Assembly: GCA_000803105.1 (NCBI GenBank)
Contig: JTDA01000010.1
Span: 62,001-126,000, forward strand
Origin: Coprobacter secundus
GTDB lineage: Bacteria; Bacteroidota; Bacteroidia; Bacteroidales; Coprobacteraceae
Direction: 5' to 3'
Length of the DNA stretch: 64,000 nt
In this document: positions 1 to 9,057 of the stretch, piece by piece
Layout: each line of letters begins with the position of its first letter
How positions within the stretch are numbered: the first letter of the stretch is position 1
Notes under the pieces: generated by a model
Told to the model about the DNA's origin: nothing
Database searches by the model: none
The model's input: the letters and a program-made list of their open reading frames with translations, nothing else
Translations under genes and position numbers: made by a program

Positions 1-121
1 TTTATCCAAAAAGTACAGAAAGGCAACTCATAAGATGCCGGGAGTAGCCGGCCGGCCTTCGGGATATATATAATTATTTAACCGGGAGATTTCTTGTTCT
101 CCCATTTATCATTACATCATT

Positions 122-748
122 ATGAAAAAAAGTGCAGTTTTGATAGTAATCCTTGTCGTCAACGGGATTATGTCAAATGTGTTTTCACAGACAAAAACAA
201 GTTTGAAAAATTTGTTAAATAACGTCGTAGAGGATGCTGTAAACTCAGTTACGAACAAAATCACGACGTTGACCCCCGAAGATATCGCGGGCACATGGAA
301 GTATTCTGCTCCGGCCTGCGAATTTGAAAGCGGGGAGGTACTGAAAGATGCGGGCGGAAAACTGATTGCCGCCGAAGTGGAGAGCCAGCTCACCGATATA
401 TACAGCAAAGCGGGGATTACGGCTTCGACTTTCGGATACAGCTTTGCCGACAGCACGTTTACCAACCAATACAAAAAAATCAACTTAAAAGGGGTGTATT
501 CCCTCAACGGGACCGACAAGCAAATAGATATGACTTACCAAGTGGCCGGGCTTATCCGCCTGGGCGAGTCGTCGGCCAAGATAGAAAAAAACGGGGACAA
601 ACTTGTCTTGCTCTTCGATGCGCAGAAACTGGTGAAGATATTGTCGACCTTGTCGGCCAAGACTTCGAGCACGACGCTGAAAACGGTAAACTCAATTTTA
701 TCAAGTTACAAGAATGTTCTTATCGGATATGAGTTGACCCGACAGTAG
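122..748 (+). CDS. DUF4923-like secreted protein
   Basis: A 208-residue protein with a plausible signal peptide (hydrophobic residues 5-20, then FSQ). The body has a lipocalin-like pattern: a GTWKYSAPACEF segment near residues 57-68, then alternating strand-like segments ending in GYELTRQ. This matches my memory of the Bacteroidales DUF4923 family, which has no assigned function. It probably sits in the periplasm or at the surface. The ATG at 122 is the only start that keeps the signal peptide intact. It lies alone: no gene is within 500 bases downstream, and the next gene is on the other strand. The family call rests on recalled similarity; a distant lipocalin-like binding role is only a guess. 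Confidence 0.7.
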   Translation: MKKSAVLIVILVVNGIMSNVFSQTKTSLKNLLNNVVEDAVNSVTNKITTLTPEDIAGTWKYSAPACEFESGEVLKDAGGKLIAAEVESQLTDIYSKAGITASTFGYSFADSTFTNQYKKINLKGVYSLNGTDKQIDMTYQVAGLIRLGESSAKIEKNGDKLVLLFDAQKLVKILSTLSAKTSSTTLKTVNSILSSYKNVLIGYELTRQ

Positions 749-1006
749 ACCGTAGCGGCCCCTGCCCTATCTCATTTCCAGAAATATCGCCGGTTTGTTT
801 TAAAAAAACTACTCAAGGCCATACAAATAGAGGGAACTATATACTGCCTTACAGTAAAGCCCTCTATAAAGGAGTGTACAATTTACAGAGGGTTATGCCT
901 TAATACGCTTTATTGTCTTGACAAAGATTCCATACAACAAGGCTATCATATAGTTGCCTAAGCAAATAGCACGTCTTGACAATATTATAACTCCGCTTCC
1001 CAAAAA
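749..1006. other. Intergenic stretch, nothing recognised
   Basis: Part of the 540-base gap between the DUF4923-like gene and the convergent mscS gene. I see no coding potential, only a weak 6-base inverted repeat (CCCTCT near 863, AGAGGG near 889). The rest of the gap holds the hairpin at 1007-1063 and a dispersed repeat at 1084-1236, listed separately. Confidence 0.5.
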
Positions 1007-1063
1007 CAAAGTCCGGAAGAAACTGCGCCATAAAACCGTTACCGCAGTTTTTCCCGGACTTTG
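1007..1063. terminator. Strong hairpin, probable bidirectional terminator
   Basis: The arms CAAAGTCCGG (1007-1016) and CCGGACTTTG (1054-1063) are perfectly complementary. The pairing extends inward (GAAGAAACTGCG against CGCAGTTTTTCC) with few mismatches. It lies between two convergent genes. On the minus strand the stem is followed by TTTTTGG, on the plus strand by CTATTTTC, so it could stop either transcript. The minus-strand mscS message would pass through a dispersed repeat before reaching it. Confidence 0.6.
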
Positions 1064-1083
1064 CTATTTTCAAAGATTTCCTA

Positions 1084-1236
1084 AGAGCCGGTTGTCTAAA
1101 TATCCAATAAAAATATTATCCGGTCTCTTTCCCTGTTTTCTCTCGCCAGATAGCCAGCTATCATCCTCTCAAAAAGGGGAAAACATCCTCAAAAGGAAAT
1201 CTCAAACCCCGCTCAAGCAAAATGCAGACAGGCTCT
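1084..1236 (+). repeat. MITE-like dispersed repeat, copy R1
   Basis: A 153-base copy of a repeat found at least four more times here. It starts AGAGCCGGT and ends ACAGGCTCT, so the ends form an imperfect inverted repeat. The core, around GTTTTCTCTCGCCAGATAGC, is shared with copies R2-R5. It lies 50 bases downstream of the mscS stop and encodes nothing convincing. Confidence 0.7.
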
Positions 1237-1288
1237 ATCTGTATCGAATGGAAATTTTACAATCGGCTTTATCCATAAGCCATATTTC

Positions 1289-2113
1289 TTATTTCTCTGT
1301 CCCGTGGATAGTAAGTTGCGGGAAAGGAAAGCCAATGCCTTCCTTGTTAAAGGTGGCATATACAGTACGATTCATCCAAAAGAATACATCCCAATAATCA
1401 GAGCTTTTTACCCAGACACGTACCGTAATATCCACACTACTCGCACTCAAAGCACCTATCTCTATGACAAAAGACGGATTTTTCAAAATACGCGAATCCG
1501 AATCGATGACTTGTTGCACGACCGCTTTTACCTTCTCGAAGTCTTCATTATATTCTACTCCAAAAGTGAAATCGACCCGACGAATATCTTTTTTACTGTA
1601 ATTGATAACAGCATTGCTGCTCAACGAACCGTTAGGAGCGAATATCACCCGATTGTCAGGTGTTACCAGAATGGTATGGAATATCTGTATCTCCTGCACG
1701 GTTCCACTCACACCTGCCCCCTCGATATAATCTCCTACTTTGAAGGGTTTGAATACGAGAATAATCAACCCGCCTGCAAAATTGGACAAGTTGCCCGACA
1801 AAGCCATACCGACAGCCACACCGGCCGAAGCCAATAACGCGGCGAAACTTGTCGTCTCGACTCCCAGCTTACCGATGATGGCAAAAGCCAAAATAAGGTT
1901 CAACAAAATGTTCAACAGACTTCTCAAGAAAGTCTGGACACTCGTTTCCAGCTTGCGCTTTTCCATAATTTTAGCTATCAACTTGTTGATGTACTTGATG
2001 ATAAAGCGCCCGATTACATAAATCAACACAGCAACCAAGATATCCTTACCGGCATCTATACTGAAATCGATTAGCTTTTCCAATGCTTGGTTCATGTTTA
2101 TTGGTGATTCCAT
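1289..2113 (-). CDS. mscS: Small-conductance mechanosensitive channel, MscS family
   Basis: A 274-residue inner-membrane channel that releases solutes on hypo-osmotic shock. Visible features are a first membrane helix near residues 24-42, a second at 63-83, and the Ala/Gly-rich pore helix at about 89-121 (AALLASAGVAVGMALSGNLS followed by the FAGGLIILVFKPF region). Then comes the MscS beta domain (VGDYIEGAGVSGTVQEI, residues 126-142, and TPDNRVIFAPNG, 151-162) and the C-terminal alpha/beta domain. Length is typical for the simple MscS class (E. coli MscS has 286). The start at 2113 gives a short amphipathic N-terminus; the ATG at 2095 is an alternative. Dispersed repeats flank it on both sides. 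Confidence 0.93.
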   Translation of the reverse strand: MESPINMNQALEKLIDFSIDAGKDILVAVLIYVIGRFIIKYINKLIAKIMEKRKLETSVQTFLRSLLNILLNLILAFAIIGKLGVETTSFAALLASAGVAVGMALSGNLSNFAGGLIILVFKPFKVGDYIEGAGVSGTVQEIQIFHTILVTPDNRVIFAPNGSLSSNAVINYSKKDIRRVDFTFGVEYNEDFEKVKAVVQQVIDSDSRILKNPSFVIEIGALSASSVDITVRVWVKSSDYWDVFFWMNRTVYATFNKEGIGFPFPQLTIHGTEK

Positions 2114-2200
2114 TACTAAATTAAATTATAAATTATTTGTTTCATATCCATATTACTCTACTTTGCCCATATCATCAGACATGAGAATCTTCCCATCTTC

Positions 2201-2355
2201 AGAGCCTGCCTGCATTTTGCCCGGGACATTGTTGAGTTCTTCTTTCGGTCTTCCGTTTTCTCTCGTCAGACAGCCAGCTATCATTTTCATAGAAAAAGAA
2301 AAACGTCCCTGAAAGAAACTCTCAAACCCAGCTCAGCAAAATGCAGGCAGGCTCT
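2201..2355 (+). repeat. MITE-like dispersed repeat, copy R2, with perfect 20-bp terminal inverted repeats
   Basis: This 155-base element has exact terminal inverted repeats: AGAGCCTGCCTGCATTTTGC at 2201-2220, and its reverse complement at 2336-2355. The core (TTCCGTTTTCTCTCGTCAGA, then CAGCCAGCTATC) is shared with the other copies. It sits between mscS and the aquaporin gene, both on the minus strand, and fills nearly half of their 324-base gap. No open frame of note lies inside it. The layout, short with inverted ends and no transposase, is that of a MITE or a REP-type element. Confidence 0.8.
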
Positions 2356-2437
2356 GGAGATGTTGTTAAAAAAACAGGAAATAGCAACCTCTCAAATCAT
2401 ATAGAAATAATTTGCCAGATTCTGTTTATCCTATATT

Positions 2438-3118
2438 TCACTTTTCGGCATCTAAATATTTCCAGACTAAAGCAGACAATGCAGCGCCTATCATAGGGGC
2501 CACAATAAACAGCCATAACTGGGATAATGCAACTCCTCCTTCAAACAGAGCAGGAGCTATGCTACGCGCCGGATTGACGGATGTTCCCGTAATAGGAATA
2601 CAAACTATATGAACCAATACCAGGGTCAACCCGATAACCAATCCTGCTAAAGATGAATTTCCTTTTTTACTACTGGTAACTCCCAATACGACTAAAACAA
2701 AAATGAATGTAAATATAAGTTCGGCAATAAATGCCTGCCACAAGGTTCCTTCTGCATAACTATTCGCACCGGTCATTGTAGGCCCGCTATTTCCCCCTGC
2801 CGATACCAAGGTATAAATAATCGCCGACCCGACCAAGGCTCCAATTACCTGAAACAGCATATAGAATCCGGCATCTTTACCGCTCATCCTTTTCGACAGG
2901 TATACACCCAATGTTATTGCCGGGTTTATATGGCATCCTGAAACTCCGCCAATCGTGTAAGCCATGGCTACAACAGACAAGCCAAAAGCCAAAGCGACCC
3001 CGATAGTCCCGACTCCGGCACCTACCGTACCTGTAACGCTACCGGCAAATACTGCACTGCCGCACCCCATCAGTACGAGAACCATAGTCCCCAACATCTC
3101 TGCAACATACTTTTTCAT
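2438..3118 (-). CDS. aqpZ: Aquaporin Z-like water channel (MIP family)
   Basis: A 226-residue inner-membrane channel for rapid water flow. Six membrane helices and both half-helix NPA signatures are visible: HINPAITLG (Asn65-Pro66-Ala67) and SVNPARSIAPALF (Asn182-Pro183-Ala184). Selectivity-filter residues fit the water-specific class: Phe near 45, His170 in VLVHIVCIPITGTS, Thr179 and Arg185. The inserted Asp and extra loop typical of glycerol facilitators are absent. Length matches AqpZ (about 230). The start at 3118 gives the usual N-terminus, MKKYVAEMLGT. Its neighbour mscS is another osmotic-stress protein in the same orientation, but the 324-base gap with a repeat makes co-transcription uncertain. 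Confidence 0.95.
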   Translation of the reverse strand: MKKYVAEMLGTMVLVLMGCGSAVFAGSVTGTVGAGVGTIGVALAFGLSVVAMAYTIGGVSGCHINPAITLGVYLSKRMSGKDAGFYMLFQVIGALVGSAIIYTLVSAGGNSGPTMTGANSYAEGTLWQAFIAELIFTFIFVLVVLGVTSSKKGNSSLAGLVIGLTLVLVHIVCIPITGTSVNPARSIAPALFEGGVALSQLWLFIVAPMIGAALSALVWKYLDAEK

Positions 3119-3315
3119 AATAATGATGAATTTAGATTAACAAAAGATTAAAAATATCTGTTTCTAACATAACAGAGAGGCAAATTAAACAAATTTATTT
3201 GTGATAAAAAAAATTATATAAGTAAAAATTCAGCTATCGCCCAAACAGACTTTCATTTTATAAAAAACACGTCGCCCCGGTTTATCTTTGATAAAGGCTA
3301 CCTCCTGCAACATAG

Positions 3316-3493
3316 ATGAGGCGGTCCGGATTTTCCAATTAAGGAAATATTATCGAGTCATCTTTACGGTTTCTTCGGGTCTCTCTTCCCGTTTTCTATC
3401 GTCTGACAGCCCGCTATCTTCCCCTTAATAACGGGAAAATATCCGCGAAAGAAATTCCCAAACCCGACTCGGGCAAAATGCAAACCGGCTCTT
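3316..3493 (+). repeat. MITE-like dispersed repeat, copy R3
   Basis: About 178 bases, from GAGGCGGTCCGGATTTTCC to GCAAACCGGCTCTT. The core (CCGTTTTCTATCGTCTGACA, then GCCCGCTATC) and the right half (AAATATCCGCGAAAGAAATT, then CCCAAACCCG) match R1, R2 and the inverted R4. The ends form an imperfect inverted repeat. The left end is set by comparison with R4 and is approximate. The rest of the 3119-3599 gap is AT-rich and holds the -7 box at 3541. Confidence 0.7.
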
Positions 3494-3540
3494 AGAGATA
3501 GAAAAGGGAATTGTTCTGCACTATATGTTACAAAAATGTG

Positions 3541-3549
3541 TATATTTGC
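3541..3549 (+). promoter_or_regulatory. Bacteroidetes-type -7 box for the ATPase gene
   Basis: TATATTTGC matches the Bacteroidetes -7 consensus TAnnTTTG exactly and lies 50 bases before the ATG at 3600. No clear TTTG-type -33 element is seen at the usual 19-21 base spacing. Confidence 0.55.
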
Positions 3550-3599
3550 ACAAATTACATTGGTAAAATGTGATATATAGACAAAAATACCAATATAAA

Positions 3600-4925
3600 A
3601 TGGAAATAAAAAGAGATATAATGTCCGCCCTACTCCAATGGAAACAACGGTCAGAGCGTAAACCACTCATTATTCAAGGAGCGCGACAGATAGGTAAAAC
3701 GTGGATTATGCGAAAGTTTGGAGAGGAGCATTTTGATTATGTTGCCTATTTTAACTTCGACGCATCGGAGGAATTGTGCCGAGAGTTTGAGAATACGAAA
3801 AGTCCCGAACGGTTGCTTGGTATCCTCCGTCTTTATACGGAATATCCTATCGAAGCAGGACGAACATTGATTATTTTCGATGAAATACAACAGAGCAACA
3901 AGGCTCTCAACAGTTTAAAATATTTTTGTGAAGAGACTCCCGAGTATCATATTCTTGCGGCAGGTTCACTATTAGGTATATCTCTTTCGCAAGGCGATTC
4001 ATTTCCGGTGGGTAAAGTAGAATTTCTACAAATGTATCCAGTGACATTCCGAGAATTTCTATGTGCCGATACGCCACAAATGTACGAATATCTGGAGAAT
4101 TTAACGGAGATTGTACCGTTGCCAGAAATTGTTATGGGGCGTGTCGGAGAGGCATATCGACGCTATCAAATTTGCGGAGGTATGCCGGCAGCAGCTACTG
4201 CTATGCTTGAAAAGCGAGGTATACAAGAGATTGAGGAGGTTCAGAAATCGATTTTGACGGCCTACTCTCTGGACTTTGCCAAACACGCTCCAAGCAAGGA
4301 TATTCCGCGCATTGCGTCTATCTGGAAATCCATACCATCCCAGTTGGCAAAAGAAAACCGAAAGTTCATCTATAAACTTGTCAAAACGGGAGCACGGGCG
4401 CGGGAATATGAGAATGGACTGTTGTGGTTAGAGCATACAGGGATGATATATCGTATCTTCTGCTCTTCCAAACCCGGCTTGCCGTTGAGTGCATACGATG
4501 ATCTCTCGGCATTCAAAATCTATTTGTGTGATGGAGGCTTGCTCCGTGTCATGGCACAACTCCCGGCGGACGTGCTCTGGACAGAAAATCCGCTTTATAG
4601 CGAATTCAAAGGAGCAATGGCAGAAAATATGGTACTACAGTCTTTCGTAACACATTTCGATGTAATGCCGAGATATTGGACCTCCGAAGCTACTGCAGAG
4701 GTGGATTTCCTGTTGCAGAACAATGCGTCATTATTTCCTGTGGAGGTCAAATCGGGTACTCGTTTGAGTGGTAAAAGTCTCGGGATATACATTGACCGCT
4801 TCGTTCCTGAATTGGCTCTGCGTTTTTCCATGAATAATCTGAAACAGGATAGTACGATTCTTAATATCCCCATATTCCTTGCGGATTGGACCCTTCAATT
4901 ACTAAAATTATCTACTAAGCGATAA
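3600..4925 (+). CDS. AAA_14/DUF4143 ATP-binding protein
   Basis: 441 residues from the ATG at 3600 (MEIKRDIMSALL); an upstream ATG at 3570 adds ten unlikely residues. The N-terminal AAA_14 ATPase has a Walker A motif, QGARQIGKTW (Lys33), and a Walker B-like TLIIFDEIQQ near residue 100. The C-terminal DUF4143 domain has a restriction-nuclease-like EVDFLLQN...FPVEVKSG motif near residues 370-390. This large bacterial and archaeal family is often called ATPase or AAA family; its role is unknown, and suggestions of nucleic-acid processing or toxin-like function are unproven. It is a single gene with its own promoter and no partner. A remnant of what looks like the same family occurs near 50.9 kb. 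Confidence 0.88.
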   Translation: MEIKRDIMSALLQWKQRSERKPLIIQGARQIGKTWIMRKFGEEHFDYVAYFNFDASEELCREFENTKSPERLLGILRLYTEYPIEAGRTLIIFDEIQQSNKALNSLKYFCEETPEYHILAAGSLLGISLSQGDSFPVGKVEFLQMYPVTFREFLCADTPQMYEYLENLTEIVPLPEIVMGRVGEAYRRYQICGGMPAAATAMLEKRGIQEIEEVQKSILTAYSLDFAKHAPSKDIPRIASIWKSIPSQLAKENRKFIYKLVKTGARAREYENGLLWLEHTGMIYRIFCSSKPGLPLSAYDDLSAFKIYLCDGGLLRVMAQLPADVLWTENPLYSEFKGAMAENMVLQSFVTHFDVMPRYWTSEATAEVDFLLQNNASLFPVEVKSGTRLSGKSLGIYIDRFVPELALRFSMNNLKQDSTILNIPIFLADWTLQLLKLSTKR

Positions 4926-4990
4926 ATTATCGGAGATGTCTTTATAATAAATAGTGCAAAGAACAGGCAAGTGATGGTAAGTGGCATGTA

Positions 4991-5037
4991 AAAAAAACCG
5001 TCCTCGCTCCGGTATGGTTCATACATTTGCGAGGACG
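4991..5037 (-). terminator. Intrinsic terminator for the minus-strand PUL end
   Basis: The arms CGTCCTCGC (4999-5007) and GCGAGGACG (5029-5037) pair perfectly. On the minus strand the stem is followed directly by seven T residues (A-run at 4991-4997 on the plus strand). It therefore best terminates the leftward transcript of the nuclease/beta-helix gene that ends at 5307, after reading through repeat R4. It also faces the convergent ATPase gene. Confidence 0.75.
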
Positions 5038-5103
5038 ATATCTAATTGACACACACACTATTTATAATAAAATCCGAAATGAGTTTATTCCTAAAAAACT
5101 TTA

Positions 5104-5272
5104 AGTGCCTGCCTGGATTTTGCCCGAGTCAGGGTCGGGAATTTCTTTCGCGGATATTTTTCCGTTGTCAAGGGGATGATAGCGGGCTATCTGACGAGAG
5201 AAAACTGGGAAAAAAGCGGAAGAAAATGACCTGATAATATTTCCTCAATTGGAAAACCCAGACCGGCTCTTA
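5104..5272 (-). repeat. MITE-like dispersed repeat, copy R4 (inverted)
   Basis: The reverse complement of this 169-base stretch lines up with R1-R3 over nearly its whole length. It runs from TAAGAGCCGGTCTGGGTTTT through GTTTTCTCTCGTCAGATAGC to CAAAATCCAGGCAGGCAC. It is the only inverted copy relative to the others and lies between two convergent genes. The end sequences again form an imperfect inverted repeat. Confidence 0.72.
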
Positions 5273-5306
5273 AAGAAACACAACTTTATACACCTATCTA
5301 ACCTAT

Positions 5307-7919
5307 CTACTCTTGTCTTAAAAATTTACAAAACCGATATCCGGCTTCTGTTTTCACGATACAAAGGCAAATGCCTCGTGATTTTCCCACAACAACCGGT
5401 ATTTTATCGTCTTCGACCCGTCCTGCTTGTATTAACTTGCCTTCTGCATCATATATTTTGTAATCTCCGGCAATTTTCTCGGCAAACCGTACTTGTCCGT
5501 CGAAGTAGTATGCTCTTGCTTCCGAAACTGCCCGGTCGCAGATACCGATTGTCCCGATATATTCGTATGCTCCTATTGTGGCGTGCCCTTCCATGTCTCG
5601 CGGACGCCCTGTCTGGTCTTGCTCCAAAAGCGTGAAGGGGGCTTCGTCTCTGAGACCGCCATCTAAATCGGTCATGGTCATATAGTATTCGTTCAAATCT
5701 CTTTTTGCCAGGTTATTTATCGGTGTAGTCCCGTATTGCGGATTCAATACCCCGACCGTATAGGTTCCGTTTCCTTCATTTTTGGGACTGGCTTCGAACC
5801 GGTCGCCCGATACCGTCCCATCCAGGGTCTGCGCCAACCAAGAAAGTCCCGTGCCATAGTCTGCTGCCATTATATCCGTACCGGATTGTTTCATCACGAT
5901 ATTGTCGGCCGATGTGTACAGGTTGTGCTTCCCCATACAGTTCTTTATACCGGCACTTTCGTAGCATATATCACCGATACCGCCTGTCGAGTGATTTCCG
6001 GCTACTATATTGTTATACATAAAGACCCAGCCCGAAACCAATTGTACTGCCGCACCTTTGAAGCCGGAGGCGTTTCCTGTACTTTCACAGAAATTTCCGG
6101 CAATGGTATTGTTCACCAACGAAATTTTCCCATCCGTTCCGGCACGGAAGTATATGGCACTTCCTCCCGGAATATCGTCCCCGACTTCACCTTCAAATGC
6201 AAGGGCATTGCCGGCGAATGTATTGTTGACGAATGTAAACTTACTGCTTATCGCTTCTCCGATTACGGATATGCAACCGTACCGGGATGAATGATTGCCG
6301 ATAAAACTGTTCCCCCGGGCATAAAGGGTCGTATTCTTGTCTATATGCAAGGCACTCCCCGACTCTGCGACATTTGCTTCAAAATGACAATTCCGCAATG
6401 TCGCCGACCAGTTTTTAGCCGATACATAAACTGCTCCTCCCGATGCTGCCCGGTTGTTGAAGAACGTGCAGTTTTCCGCATCTATGTCGGTCGTCGCCTT
6501 GACAGCTCCGCCGGATGCCTTTGAGATGTTATTCATAAAAATCACGTTTTTCATTTTGATTCCGGCTCCGATGCTATAAATTCCGGCTCCTCTTGTCACG
6601 GTATTATCATCGAGGAAGGCATTGCATATCTTGACATTTTCGATATGCAGAAGCGCGGGACTGTATACGTACACAAGCAGTTTGCAATTGTCTTCATTCC
6701 CCCCGATGACTTTCCCTTCATCGTCGTACCGGTCATTTCCGTTGAAGTCTCCGTCTATCGTCGTATATCCGGTAATTTTCTCAAATTTCTTATCGTACCC
6801 TCCGATAATACATAGTGTTCTCTTGACTTTGAGGTATTTTGTCCGGTCGATATTTTCCCGGTTTTCCGTCAGGTAACGGCCTTCGGTAATTCTCAACGTG
6901 TCACAGGAGCTTGCCATACTTATCGCTTTGCCGATAGTCTTAAAGGGAGACTGAAGAGTACCGTCTCCATTATCGTCTCCTTCTTCTCCGCAGACATATA
7001 TGTTTTGCGGCAGAGCGGGTTGCCTCAGTGCCAAGGAGACTATTACGCAAAAGTGGTCGGACGGTGTCTCCCCTCTTCCATAATCTTCTGTAATAACTTT
7101 ATAGCTTTTTACATCGGCATGCCGACTGTACACATAGTCGATGCGTTTGTTATCTGACCGCCCGGGGTTCCACCCCGAATATGTTCCTTCGGGCCCCGAA
7201 GCCGAGAGGTCAAGGCCACTCGTGAGCCGGCTGTCGTCATAGTAGGCTCCCATCACGGCATGTACGCCTTTTTCAGAAGCTTTGGCATTGAGGTCACCCA
7301 CGATAAACACGGGGTAGTCTCCTGCCAGCTTATTCATCATCTCTACATTGATGCGTGTGCCTTCTTTACGGGCAATAACCCCGTCATTGTCCAAATGGGT
7401 GGAGCAGTAGAAAAATATCTCTCCGGTGTCCTTATCCTGAAGTTTTGCCCAAACAGATATCCGCTTACATCCAGCGTCCCAAGCCAGTCCGGGCACCTTC
7501 GGGTCGGGAGTCAGGAAATAATACCCCCAGTCCAGAAGGTTAAAATCAGAGGTTTTAAAAGCTACTGCCAACCGTTCTCCTTCGTTCTTCTCGGCACTTT
7601 CACGCCCCCAGGTAACCATCGAATATTCAGGTAATAATTGCCGGAGGTCGTTTTCCTGGTCGTCATTGGCGATTTCCTGTAATCCGATGACGTCGAAGCG
7701 GTTGTCTGTAATGATTTTGGCAACGTATTCTTTCCGGTTGTCCCAGTCCCGCAGACCGGTCAAGGTAGCGTTTATGCAACGGATATTGTATGTCCCCATA
7801 TGGTAATCTTTTGCTTTTGCAGCTCCTGTACACAACAAGAGCAGTGCCACCATAGTAATGAATGGCGCATGGGGTATAACGGTGATATATTTTTTCGTTC
7901 TCATCTTTTTCCTGTTCAT
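5307..7919 (-). CDS. Secreted EEP phosphatase/nuclease fused to a parallel beta-helix, T9SS cargo
   Basis: About 870 residues. After a signal peptide (ending near TGAAKA) comes an endonuclease/exonuclease/phosphatase (EEP) domain of some 270 residues. It has the hallmark motifs TYNIR, VIGLQEI, a THLDND His, VGDLNAK and SDHFCV, in the right order for a metal-dependent phosphodiesterase fold. A right-handed beta-helix follows (roughly residues 300-720): repeated short strands with many Asn and Gly, such as NNTFAGN, NNTIAGN and NNIVAGN. The last ~75 residues resemble a T9SS type A sorting domain (KIYDAEGKLIQAG), so it is probably exported to the surface. The start is the ATG at 7919; 7904 is possible. 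It is the last gene of the leftward PUL run, next to alkaline phosphatase. I infer cleavage of a phosphodiester in the PUL glycan or a nucleic acid; the fusion with a glycan-binding type of helix favours the former. Confidence 0.8.
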   Translation of the reverse strand: MNRKKMRTKKYITVIPHAPFITMVALLLLCTGAAKAKDYHMGTYNIRCINATLTGLRDWDNRKEYVAKIITDNRFDVIGLQEIANDDQENDLRQLLPEYSMVTWGRESAEKNEGERLAVAFKTSDFNLLDWGYYFLTPDPKVPGLAWDAGCKRISVWAKLQDKDTGEIFFYCSTHLDNDGVIARKEGTRINVEMMNKLAGDYPVFIVGDLNAKASEKGVHAVMGAYYDDSRLTSGLDLSASGPEGTYSGWNPGRSDNKRIDYVYSRHADVKSYKVITEDYGRGETPSDHFCVIVSLALRQPALPQNIYVCGEEGDDNGDGTLQSPFKTIGKAISMASSCDTLRITEGRYLTENRENIDRTKYLKVKRTLCIIGGYDKKFEKITGYTTIDGDFNGNDRYDDEGKVIGGNEDNCKLLVYVYSPALLHIENVKICNAFLDDNTVTRGAGIYSIGAGIKMKNVIFMNNISKASGGAVKATTDIDAENCTFFNNRAASGGAVYVSAKNWSATLRNCHFEANVAESGSALHIDKNTTLYARGNSFIGNHSSRYGCISVIGEAISSKFTFVNNTFAGNALAFEGEVGDDIPGGSAIYFRAGTDGKISLVNNTIAGNFCESTGNASGFKGAAVQLVSGWVFMYNNIVAGNHSTGGIGDICYESAGIKNCMGKHNLYTSADNIVMKQSGTDIMAADYGTGLSWLAQTLDGTVSGDRFEASPKNEGNGTYTVGVLNPQYGTTPINNLAKRDLNEYYMTMTDLDGGLRDEAPFTLLEQDQTGRPRDMEGHATIGAYEYIGTIGICDRAVSEARAYYFDGQVRFAEKIAGDYKIYDAEGKLIQAGRVEDDKIPVVVGKSRGICLCIVKTEAGYRFCKFLRQE

Positions 7920-7992
7920 GATATAATTCGTTTTTTTTCTTTTCCGGCACGGCATTCTGCTGCTTTTCCAGGAGAGGGAGGCACGCGCGTAT

Positions 7993-9057
7993 TTATTTTA
8001 ACTTCAATAAGTCCTTCATCAGGTAAAAGGATGCTGTATTGTCTTTGAATCCGGAGAAGAGTTCTGCTCCGGGCCCGTAAGCGAAAAAGGGCACAGGCGA
8101 TGCGGTATGCCATCCGGTATTGAATTTTACGACCACTTTTTTCTTGCCATAGTGTCCTTCGGCAACGGTTACTCCTCCTGTTTCGTGGTCGGCGGTAATC
8201 AGGACAAGCGTATTTTTATCTTTTTGGGCAAAGTCGAGTGCTTTGCCTACTGCCCTGTCAAAGTCCAATGTTTCGCTAATCATATAGTTCTGGTCATTCT
8301 TGTGCCCGCCTTTGTCTATCTGCGACCCTTCTACCATAAGCACGAACCCTTTCTTGTTACTGCTCAACTTGTCGATAGCCAATTGTGTGGCATCTGCCAG
8401 CAGGTCAGGGTCGCGCCGAGAGGCAGGCTCTACTGCGTCTTCGGCTATTAAAGCCCCTAATTTGTCCCCGGTTGTTTTCCGGGCCTCTTCCAATGAATAT
8501 ACTATTTCATATCCTTTTGCCCGGAGTTCTTCAGAGATGTCGCGCCCGTCTTTTCTTTTTTCAAAGTGCATTTTTCCGCCTCCGATAAAAAGAGTAATGT
8601 CGCTTGCCAGATAATCGGCGGCTATCTCCTCGTGCATAAACCGGTGGGGCCGATGTGCGACAAATGATGCCGGTGTCGCGTCTGTCACGGAGTGGGTGGC
8701 AATGACTCCGGTAGAGAGGCCCTTGAGTGTCGCCAAACGTATGATAGAGTTCAAAGGTACTGTATCGGGGGACATGCCTACCATATTGTTCTTGGTCTTT
8801 ACTCCTGTTGCTATGGCTGTACCTCCGGCTGCCGAGTCGGTAATGTAGTCGCTTGCCGAATTTGTACGCCTCAATCCTGAGTAGGGGCAGCGGTCGGTCA
8901 TATTCAGATAGCCTCCATTAGAGGTATATGCAGCCTGTACCTGATTTATTCCCATGCCGTCGCCTATCATGATAATAATATTTTTAGGGCCTTTTTTGGC
9001 TAATGCCGCCCCTGAAAATATCAATAGTAATGCTACGAATAGAAATGTTCTTTTCAT
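7993..9057 (-). CDS. phoA: Alkaline phosphatase
   Basis: 354 residues from the ATG at 9057, chosen because it begins a clean signal peptide (MKRTFLFVALLLIFSGAALA); the upstream 22 codons look non-coding. Family motifs are present: metal ligand Asp33 in MIGDGMG, catalytic Ser75 in YITDSAAGGTAIATG, an EGSQIDKGGH metal-binding loop, TADHETGG near residues 288-295, and the late His in GWHTA. It is a periplasmic or secreted Zn/Mg phosphomonoesterase, shorter than E. coli PhoA (about 450) but within the range of Bacteroidales homologues. It lies between two other phosphoesterase genes in the leftward cluster. I infer that it removes phosphate released from, or carried by, the PUL glycan. Confidence 0.92.
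   Translation of the reverse strand: MKRTFLFVALLLIFSGAALAKKGPKNIIIMIGDGMGINQVQAAYTSNGGYLNMTDRCPYSGLRRTNSASDYITDSAAGGTAIATGVKTKNNMVGMSPDTVPLNSIIRLATLKGLSTGVIATHSVTDATPASFVAHRPHRFMHEEIAADYLASDITLFIGGGKMHFEKRKDGRDISEELRAKGYEIVYSLEEARKTTGDKLGALIAEDAVEPASRRDPDLLADATQLAIDKLSSNKKGFVLMVEGSQIDKGGHKNDQNYMISETLDFDRAVGKALDFAQKDKNTLVLITADHETGGVTVAEGHYGKKKVVVKFNTGWHTASPVPFFAYGPGAELFSGFKDNTASFYLMKDLLKLK

Noticed and set aside
954..1397. Open frame of 147 codons on the plus strand
   Set aside because: It runs through the terminator hairpin and repeat R1 and into the mscS gene. The translation is low-complexity and has no homologous pattern.
3570..3599. Upstream ATG of the AAA_14 ATPase
   Set aside because: The ten extra residues (MIYRQKYQYK) are not typical of the family, and the ATG at 3600 gives the usual start.
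4991..5306. Small RNA gene between the ATPase and nuclease genes
   Set aside because: The structure is explained by a terminator hairpin and an inverted copy of the dispersed repeat. No promoter was found.
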